DNA from: Archaeoglobaceae archaeon
GTDB lineage: Archaea; Halobacteriota; Archaeoglobi; Archaeoglobales; Archaeoglobaceae
Assembly (NCBI GenBank): GCA_025059545.1
Contig: JANXDJ010000018.1
Span: 1-21,156 of the forward strand
Length of the DNA: 21,156 nucleotides
Reading direction: 5' to 3'
In this document: piece after piece, positions 19,265-21,156 of the stretch
Layout: every line of letters starts with the position of its first letter
Numbering within the stretch: the first letter of the stretch is position 1
The notes under the pieces: model-generated
What the model was told of the DNA's origin: nothing
Database searches by the model: none
The model's input: the letters and a program-made list of their open reading frames with translations, nothing else
Translations under genes and position numbers: made by a program

Positions 19265-19692
19265 CTCGAAACGATCATTTGTGATTGGATTACATAAACG
19301 GGATTTCCATAAGCATCAAAAAATCCATCAAGTCTGAGAACCTTAGTAACGATCGTCTTCGTCTTTATTCTGCTTCCATCTTCAAGCTCGTATTCATTCC
19401 ATTCATCGCCAATAATTGCCCTTATCTTAACAACACTCGGTTTCCTCTTCTTTGCAACCTCGTGAATTGGAGGAATGAAATCCGAAGGTGTCCCTCTTAG
19501 CTCCTCTGGAGCTCTTGCAACAACTACGTTTTGACTGTCAATTCTATAAATCGGCTCCCCAACCGGATCTCTCTGCCCAGTGTCAAAGACTCTTGTTAAA
19601 ACAGACTTGAATCTTATAATAGTCCCATCTTCAAGATGGATATGCATCCACTCCTCTCTGATCGTTCTAAAATCAAGTTCTTTCAACTGCAT
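19261..19692 (-). CDS. Internally duplicated hypothetical protein (two EDG-x-I units)
   Basis: 143 residues from ATG 19692; TTG 19698 would add two. Two homologous halves: unit A (about 15-56) WMHIHLEDGTIIRFKSVLTR then GEPIYRIDSQNVV, and unit B (about 97-141) WNEYELEDGSRIKTKTIVTK then GNPVYVIQSQMIV. Each is strand-rich with a Glu-Asp-Gly turn, a basic strand and a P-x-Y-x-(I/V)-x-SQ end, a small beta-barrel appearance. The linker (about 57-90) contains a PEELRG and PPIHEVAKK stretch. I do not recognise the family; similar single units are, I believe, found in other archaeal small proteins. No signal or membrane segment. It is convergent with trmI and divergent from the alanine dehydrogenase, with which it seems to share one TATA element. 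Confidence 0.7.
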   Translation of the reverse strand: MQLKELDFRTIREEWMHIHLEDGTIIRFKSVLTRVFDTGQRDPVGEPIYRIDSQNVVVARAPEELRGTPSDFIPPIHEVAKKRKPSVVKIRAIIGDEWNEYELEDGSRIKTKTIVTKVLRLDGFFDAYGNPVYVIQSQMIVSS

Positions 19693-19710
19693 AGCCAAAG
19701 TTATTCTGAA

Positions 19711-19722
19711 GATTTAAATATC
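19711..19722. promoter_or_regulatory. Symmetric TATA element shared by divergent genes
   Basis: GATTTAAATATC is nearly its own reverse complement, so it reads as TTTAAATA on the plus strand and TATTTAAA on the minus strand. It lies about 24 bases before the minus start (ATG 19692) and about 27 bases before the plus start (ATG 19743). No other TATA-like sequence with plausible spacing exists in the 50-base gap, so one TBP site may drive both transcripts. Confidence 0.45.
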
Positions 19723-19742
19723 TCCCTCGTTTCTATTAAAAC

Positions 19743-20711
19743 ATGGAGACATTAATTCTTTCTGCGGATGAAGTAAAAAGATTGATAACTATGAAAGAAG
19801 CGATAAGTGCGGTTGAGGAGGCTTTCAAGGATCATGCGTTATCAAAAGCAATTATGCCTCCAAAAATATACCTTAACTTTGACCAAGGTGATTTAAGAGC
19901 TATGCCTGCCTTCATTATGGGATACGCTGGTGTTAAATGGGTTAATTCTCATCCAAAAAACCCTGAGAAAGGATTACCATCTGTTATGGCAATCCTAACT
20001 TTAAACGACCCTTCCACAGGCTTTCCTCTTGCTGTAATGGATGCGACCTTTTTGACATCCTTGCGAACCGGAGCAGCAGGAGGGGTTGCTATTAAATATC
20101 TTGCGAGAAAAGACAGCAGAATTTTTGGATTCGTTGGCTGTGGAAGGCAGGCTCGATTTCAATTGCTTGCAATTAAAGAGCTTTGCAAAATTGAGCTTTT
20201 AAAGGCTTTTGACGTAAGCAAGAAAGCGGAAGAAGATTTTAAGAAGTTCTGCGAATCTCAGGGAGTGAAATGTGAACTTAGAGCACTAAAAGAGGTTTGT
20301 AATTGCGATGTTCTCGTAACAACAACACCCGCAACTAAGCCAGTTGTTAAGGATGAGTGGATCAAAGAGGGGACACATATAAACGCGATCGGTGCTGACG
20401 CTCCCGGAAAGCAGGAGTTGGAGATAGAAACTATGCTCAGGGCTAAGATTGTAGTTGACGATCTTCACCAAGCTTTGCATGGTGGAGAAGTAAACGTAGC
20501 AGTCTCAAAGGGTTTGATTTCGGAAAAAGAGATCTATGCTTCACTCGGCGAAATTGTGGCTGGAAAAAAGAAGGGCAGAGAAGGAAATGAGATAACGATC
20601 TTCGACTCCACAGGCTTGGCAATTCAAGATCTTGCGGTTGCAAAGATCGTATACGATAAGGCTATCAAGAGCAATGTTGGAAATAAGCTTAGACTTTTGG
20701 ACTTGGAATGA
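19743..20711 (+). CDS. ala: Alanine dehydrogenase, ornithine cyclodeaminase/mu-crystallin family
   Basis: 322 residues, full length. Substrate half: MKEAISAVEEAFKDHALSKA, MPPKIYLNFDQGDLRAMPAF, YAGVKWVNSHPKNPEKGLPS and VMDATFLTSLRTGAAGGVAI, containing the active-site Lys and Arg residues of the fold. NAD-binding half: FGFVGCGRQARFQLLAIKEL (Gly-rich loop, about 135-154), THINAIGADAPGKQELEIET, VVDDLHQALHGGEVNVAVSK and IFDSTGLAIQDLAVAKIVYD. The motifs agree with my recollection of Archaeoglobus fulgidus AF1665, a characterised NAD-dependent L-alanine dehydrogenase; ornithine cyclodeaminase activity is the main alternative. Overlaps the next gene by 4 bases (ATGA, 20708-20711). Promoter probably shared with the divergent gene. 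Confidence 0.93.
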   Translation: METLILSADEVKRLITMKEAISAVEEAFKDHALSKAIMPPKIYLNFDQGDLRAMPAFIMGYAGVKWVNSHPKNPEKGLPSVMAILTLNDPSTGFPLAVMDATFLTSLRTGAAGGVAIKYLARKDSRIFGFVGCGRQARFQLLAIKELCKIELLKAFDVSKKAEEDFKKFCESQGVKCELRALKEVCNCDVLVTTTPATKPVVKDEWIKEGTHINAIGADAPGKQELEIETMLRAKIVVDDLHQALHGGEVNVAVSKGLISEKEIYASLGEIVAGKKKGREGNEITIFDSTGLAIQDLAVAKIVYDKAIKSNVGNKLRLLDLE

Positions 20712-21156
20712 GAACAGCTTTGCTAACTTCAGGTGGTAAGGATTCGATCTTGGCTCTACATAGGCTTTTAGAAAGTCATGGAATTGACGAAGGGGATTTA
20801 ACCCTCGTAGGAGTTTATCCAAAGAATCCGGAATCATACATGTTCCACACCGTAAATCTTCACATGCTTGAAGCAATTGCAAAATGCCTTGATTTACCCT
20901 TAGAGAGAATAGAAGTATCTGGAGAAGAAGAAAAGGAAGTTTTAGAACTTGAAAAAGGACTTTCAAAGCTGAAAATTGATGCTATTTGCATAGGAGCGAT
21001 AGCTTCAAGATATCAGCTTTCAAGAGTTAAAAAAATCTGTGATAGGTTAGAGATTAAACTTTTCGCCCCTCTTTGGGGTGAAGAGCAGGAAAGAATTTTG
21101 AAAGAAGTTGCGAATAAATTCGAGGCAATAATTGTGAGCGTTTCAGCAATGGGTTT
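20708..21156 (+). CDS. PP-loop ATPase, Dph6-like diphthine-ammonia ligase family, 3' end outside window
   Basis: Partial: 149 N-terminal residues before the right edge. ATG 20708 overlaps the alanine dehydrogenase stop. The protein starts MRTALLTSGGKDSILALHRL, with the SGGKDS PP-loop (residues 8-13) of N-type ATP pyrophosphatases. Further family marks are FHTVNLHMLEAIAKCLDLP (about 49-67) and IDAICIGAIASRYQLSRVKK then APLWGEEQE (about 92-125). In eukaryotes Dph6 performs the last amidation of diphthamide on EF-2; the archaeal orthologues (DUF71/TIGR00289 type) are assigned that role by similarity. Translational coupling with alanine dehydrogenase is unexplained; the enzyme needs ammonia, but a direct link is only speculation. 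Confidence 0.9.
   Translation, partial: MRTALLTSGGKDSILALHRLLESHGIDEGDLTLVGVYPKNPESYMFHTVNLHMLEAIAKCLDLPLERIEVSGEEEKEVLELEKGLSKLKIDAICIGAIASRYQLSRVKKICDRLEIKLFAPLWGEEQERILKEVANKFEAIIVSVSAMG

Overview
The window is chromosomal DNA from a euryarchaeon, most likely a member of the Archaeoglobales (Archaeoglobus, Ferroglobus or Geoglobus). Three things point there: archaeal-only informational genes (aIF1, alpha-NAC, Rpo11/RpoL, exosome Csl4, archaeal KsgA, a RecJ-like DHH protein), TATA-box promoters with many leaderless or GTG/TTG starts, and family content I associate with this order (a triple DUF22 protein, and an ornithine-cyclodeaminase-type alanine dehydrogenase that closely resembles my memory of Archaeoglobus fulgidus AF1665). 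No database search was possible, so the genus is left open.

Left 2.4 kb (accessory, partly decayed): the 5' part of an archaeal AAA-type ATPase gene (minus), a short AF2212/DUF104 antitoxin-like gene with no toxin partner, a start-less membrane-protein fragment, a 50-bp hairpin, a type IV pilin followed by a translationally coupled secreted Cys-containing protein, a 32-residue Lys/Glu-rich protein, and tRNA-Glu.

2.4-8.3 kb (mostly minus, translation/RNA modification): a PUA-like COG3270 protein, a NOP2/Sun RNA m5C methyltransferase, serine hydroxymethyltransferase, a divergent DtxR-family regulator, then a tight overlapping run of NfeD/ClpP-class membrane protease, DUF357, KsgA and a HemK/Mtq2-like methyltransferase.

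8.3-10.8 kb: a three-gene minus-strand operon (triple DUF22 protein, USP-like protein, DUF355 adenosine-specific kinase). Its promoter is bracketed by a 7-bp inverted repeat. This is the best candidate here for an uncharacterised system.

10.9-15.5 kb: a long plus-strand overlapping operon: aIF1, CbiB, a RecJ-like DHH protein with DnaJ-type zinc motifs plus S1 and OB folds, a METTL5-like methyltransferase, Csl4 and RpoL. It links initiation, RNA processing/exosome and RNA polymerase with one cobamide-biosynthesis gene. A convergent hotdog thioesterase closes it.

15.9-18.2 kb (accessory island between tRNAs): tRNA-Pro, a gene of about eleven 33-residue helical repeats with a recent internal duplication, tRNA-Phe (minus), and a small gene plus nucleotidyltransferase pair whose second gene is broken by an in-frame TAA.

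18.2-21.2 kb: alpha-NAC and TrmI (overlapping), an internally duplicated 143-residue protein, alanine dehydrogenase (apparently sharing one symmetric TATA element with its divergent neighbour) and a PP-loop Dph6-like ATPase running off the right edge. No CRISPR array, rRNA, transposase or phage structural gene was seen.
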